Below, piece by piece: positions 17,225-20,079 of a DNA stretch of 20,079 bases (position 1 is the first letter of the stretch; every line of letters begins with the position of its first letter). Below the pieces are notes generated by a model. That model worked only from the letters and a program-made list of their open reading frames with translations. It searched no databases and was not told the origin of the DNA. The position numbers and the translations under genes are program-made. This stretch comes from Discostella pseudostelligera (Eukaryota; Bacillariophyta; Thalassiosirophyceae; Thalassiosirales; Thalassiosiraceae). The stretch spans positions 1 through 20,079 of the forward strand of contig JALLBK010000719.1 in assembly GCA_036940085.1 (NCBI GenBank), given 5' to 3'.

Positions 17225-20079
17225 TTATGTTGAGGTCGTCTCGGACATTTGACTGTTGAGGATTTCACGTCTCGACAACTTCACAACATCCGACGGATCC
17301 TGATAATCGCCACGCATAATTCCTTGCAATATTGATTTATGTTTGTTCCCCCCGGGTGATAGAATGGAGACAACATCATGGATCGTTTCCCAATATTGAT
17401 TCCAATGTCGACCACGCAGCTTCGTTTCGGCAAATATGGCAACCTCGAGCGATCGGGAGACGCTGATGGGGTCAAATTTTGTTGAGACTACTACCACCGA
17501 GGATGCAGCATCGGACAAAAATTCAAGGCCAAAGGCACGCTCGCTGCAAAGTTCTTCTTCCCTTTTTACTGCTGGGCCTGTTACCCACGGAGGCAAAGTC
17601 TTCGGCTTCGGCACAAATATCTGGGCAGTGATTGATGCACTCGATGAGCTTGTCGGTAAAGTCGATAGTTTTGGTTTTTCAGCTGGCGGTTTGGGCTTAT
17701 CAAACATACCCTTGATCGAAAAAGTCCGTTTTGGTTTTGGTTGTGGAAGTTCTGACTTCACCACCACATCAGGGAGGCATTCAGTTGAGATGGCTCCGAC
17801 ATTTTTTTGCGGCAGTGACTCGGATAGGCTCATTTCGGAATTGTTCTTTGAGAGTGATGGCTCACTTGCTATATCCACCTTATCTGTATTGATGACAACC
17901 TTATTGGTCTTGATTGTCACCTTGTCAGCCTTCAAAATAATTGATTCTGACTTCACCGACTCGGGTGCAGAACAGGCAAGAGCAAGTGCGGCATCTTCCG
18001 AGGCCTCTTGCTTAGGCTCAATTGAGCTCTTCTTATTCTTTACAGGCTCAAAATCTTCCGGAACCTTCGGCTCCTTTTCAGTGTACACTCGCTTCATTTC
18101 CGCCGTAAGGCATTTGCAGTTGTCCTTCACTTCGGGATGCACGGCCTCAAAAGATTTTCGTACTGTCTTCACCAGCATTCCCAGCGGATACTCTCGCAAA
18201 AATGGAGGCGTTAACATCTCGACACGTTCCATAATGGATTTGATGCACTTCAACACGACCTTGACATTATTATCGTCCTTTGCCTCGGATAGACGTTCCA
18301 TCATTGGAAGGAATACCTCCTCACATTTTGTAAACTTTATCTGTTCCTCGTCTATCATCGCCGCCTTCGATTTACGTCCCACTTTACCCTTAATGTATTC
18401 TAGGCCCTGTGCCTCGGCACGCTCCCGAGCTTTCTTCTCCCGGTACTCGGCAGCCTTGGCACGGCGATCAATGATCTTCTCTTCTTCTGTCATGAATACC
18501 TTTGCCTTCTTTTTAGTCTTTTTGTCCGAAGAGGTAGCCTTGCGCTTTCTGCTGGAAGATTTGCCCTCTCCTGCATCGGAATCATTTCCGTCACCGTCAA
18601 CGTCCATATCGCCTTCATCGCCGCTATCGATGAGTCCGTCATAATCTTTATCTGACTCATCATCGTCCGTTTCAATCTCTGACTCTTCATCTCCGTCTAT
18701 CATCTCCCATTTCTTGGCTGTAGACTCCTTCTTCTTTGCCTTTGCCTTTGCCTTTGCTTTTTCCTTTTCCTTCTCTGACTTCCTAGGACGACCCGGACCC
18801 CTCTTCTTAACCTCTACCACCACACGATCCTCCTCCTCTGCAGAAGACACATCCACCACAACCTTTTTCGGTCTTCCCGGCTTCCTCTTAACTGGAACAT
18901 CGGATTCTTCCTTTTCCTTTTTTGGTCTTCCTGGCTTCCTCTTTTTCGCAGTCTCTACTAGCGGTGCTACTGCTTCATCGACAGCCTTTGCCGACTTCTT
19001 TTTCTTCTTGTTCGACTTTGTTGCTGCCTCCTCTTCCGCGTACTCATAATCCTCCTTGAACTGCATCATCCACGCGGCTCTATCACTTTTGTCTCTCGCC
19101 ATATCCGCCTCGATCTCAATCAGACCCCGACGTATCTGTTCCTCCGTCTTCGTCAGCTTTAGCTTCTTTTCAATTTTTTGTTGTATCTTTGATGAAATTT
19201 TACAATATCCATTGCGCTGTCCTTCCTCGTACGGAACAATTTTCGTCTCGGGTAAGAAGGAGTAGGCCTGACCGCGGTCTTCAAATTTCACCCCATACCA
19301 TAAGACGAGACGTGTCATTTCCCGTCCACTTGCCTGAGTCTGATAAAATATGGGCATTAGGACAAAGTCAAAAGAAATGCATGAGACCAATGCTCTAGAA
19401 ATTGCATTTGACAATGCCAACCGATCAAAACCGAATATGCACTCACATTATCAAACATATCAAACCACATATCCCGCACCGGCCCAGGCTCGACATCAAA
19501 CGGTCCCAATTCCAATATCGGCAACCAATCCTTCCCCCACCGCGAGAATCCCCCCTGTCGGAAACGAGACTTGACACTTTTAGGCACACGTTTCAATATG
19601 TCCGACTTGAACTGTTCGAATTCTTCCTTGGAAGCGAGGATTCCCTCCCCTTCGTCCTCCTCCTCGCCACCGTCCTCCTCATCATCATCTGACTCGGCAG
19701 CTCCAATATCCTCGTCGTCGCGAACCAAATGACGACGTTGTTTGCCCGAAGAAGCAAGGGGGGTGATGTATTCCATATCCATATAATCATCCCCATTTTG
19801 ATTGTGGAGTGGGACAGCATCCGAAAACTCATTCTCAGCATCAGCATCGGATTTATGCTTGCGTTTCTTCTTCTTTTTTGAATCTTTCATTCCTCCTCCC
19901 CCGGGCTTTTGCTGCTGTTGTGTCTCCGCTGCCAACAACAACTTCATCCGCTCCTTCTCCGCCTTCTCCGCCTTCTTCTTCTTTTTACGCTCCCTCTCAC
20001 GTCGCCTCCACTCCTTCTCACGTCGCTTTTTCTCCTTCTTCATACGCTTCTTTTCTTTTTTCAATGCACGTAATTTCTT
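17225..20079 (-). CDS. LEDGF/HRP2-like chromatin protein: PWWP-like, three AT-hooks, IBD/TFIIS-N-like domain; 5'-partial
   Basis: Exon 1 runs from beyond the window edge to 19447 and exon 2 is 19339-17225; the intron 19446-19340 is GTGAGT...TATCAG (107 bp). At least 915 residues. In order: a Lys/Arg/Glu-rich coiled region; an acidic patch; FSRWGKDWLPILELGP ... RLVLWYGVKFEDRGQAYSFL ... KIVPYEEG, which resembles a PWWP fold (xWPA, FFGT, hydrophobic-P-Y) and spans the intron; three AT-hooks (KRKPGRPKK twice, KRGPGRPRK once, 18781-18950); KAKAKAK and acidic linkers; a helical block CEEVFLPMMERL ... VVLKCIKSIMERV ... LGMLVKTVRKSF, about 18330-18080, like the integrase-binding/TFIIS N-terminal fold; and a Ser/Pro/Lys tail. 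It is nuclear by composition. The frame stays open at the window edge, and the first in-window Met (20043) is probably not the start. The domain names are pattern inference; the gene model is firm. Confidence 0.75.

Noticed and set aside
17436..18644. 402-codon plus-strand ORF
   Set aside because: Antisense to the LEDGF-like exon. Its Ser/Phe-rich composition is what Lys/Glu-rich coding yields in reverse; no motif recognised.
1..20079. CRISPR array, transposon or prophage
   Set aside because: No spaced direct repeats, terminal inverted repeats, transposase or phage-like genes were seen; all long ORFs are eukaryotic housekeeping-type genes.

Overview
The window is nuclear DNA of a photosynthetic stramenopile, most likely a diatom and possibly a centric one. 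Genes are single or few-exon with short GT-AG introns (81-164 bp). Four predicted products (DapB, TPI, an FKBP, a YchF/OLA1-type GTPase) begin with a signal peptide ending at a Phe, resembling the diatom plastid ASAFAP motif. Low-complexity Ser/Thr/Gln/Asp tracts and triplet microsatellites are common. There are no operons, and no tRNA, rRNA, transposon or CRISPR array was recognised.

Layout: (1) 1-2500 minus, 3'-partial GPI transamidase subunit GAA1. (2) 2674-4237 plus, a three-exon TRAPPC2L-like vesicle-tethering subunit, divergent from GAA1 over a 173-bp spacer and interrupted by a single-N gap. (3) 4559-5641 plus, plastid-type dihydrodipicolinate reductase (lysine synthesis). (4) 6334-8985 plus, NOL10/ENP2, a nucleolar 40S-biogenesis WD40 protein. 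(5) 9532-10697 plus, plastid-targeted triosephosphate isomerase. (6) 10838-11692 minus, an FKBP whose catalytic domain is split by an inserted SAM-like domain. (7) 12065-12920 plus, a decayed LRR/Cys-rich gene with three frameshifts. (8) 13716-14975 plus, a YchF/OLA1 GTPase with a plastid-type leader. (9) 15298-16923 plus, a nickel-dependent lactate racemase (LarA) homologue. (10) 17225-20079 minus, 5'-partial chromatin protein with a PWWP-like module, three AT-hooks and an IBD/TFIIS-N-like helical domain, an LEDGF-like architecture.

The genes do not form one pathway. They are housekeeping genes: secretory pathway (GAA1, TRAPPC2L), ribosome/translation (NOL10, YchF), plastid metabolism (DapB, TPI), chromatin (LEDGF-like). 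They do share promoter words: CCACGTGG G-box palindromes upstream of NOL10, TPI (four copies) and YchF (three copies); TTTCCCGCC E2F-like sites upstream of dapB (a 20-bp tandem duplication), YchF and the LarA homologue; and a recurrent TAGGAGTA/TACTCCTA octamer, mostly between genes. This suggests common light/growth or cell-cycle control, which is inference.

The most unusual items are the FKBP with the SAM-like insertion, the eukaryotic LarA homologue that keeps the nickel-pincer residues at the family's exact spacing, and the LEDGF-like protein.
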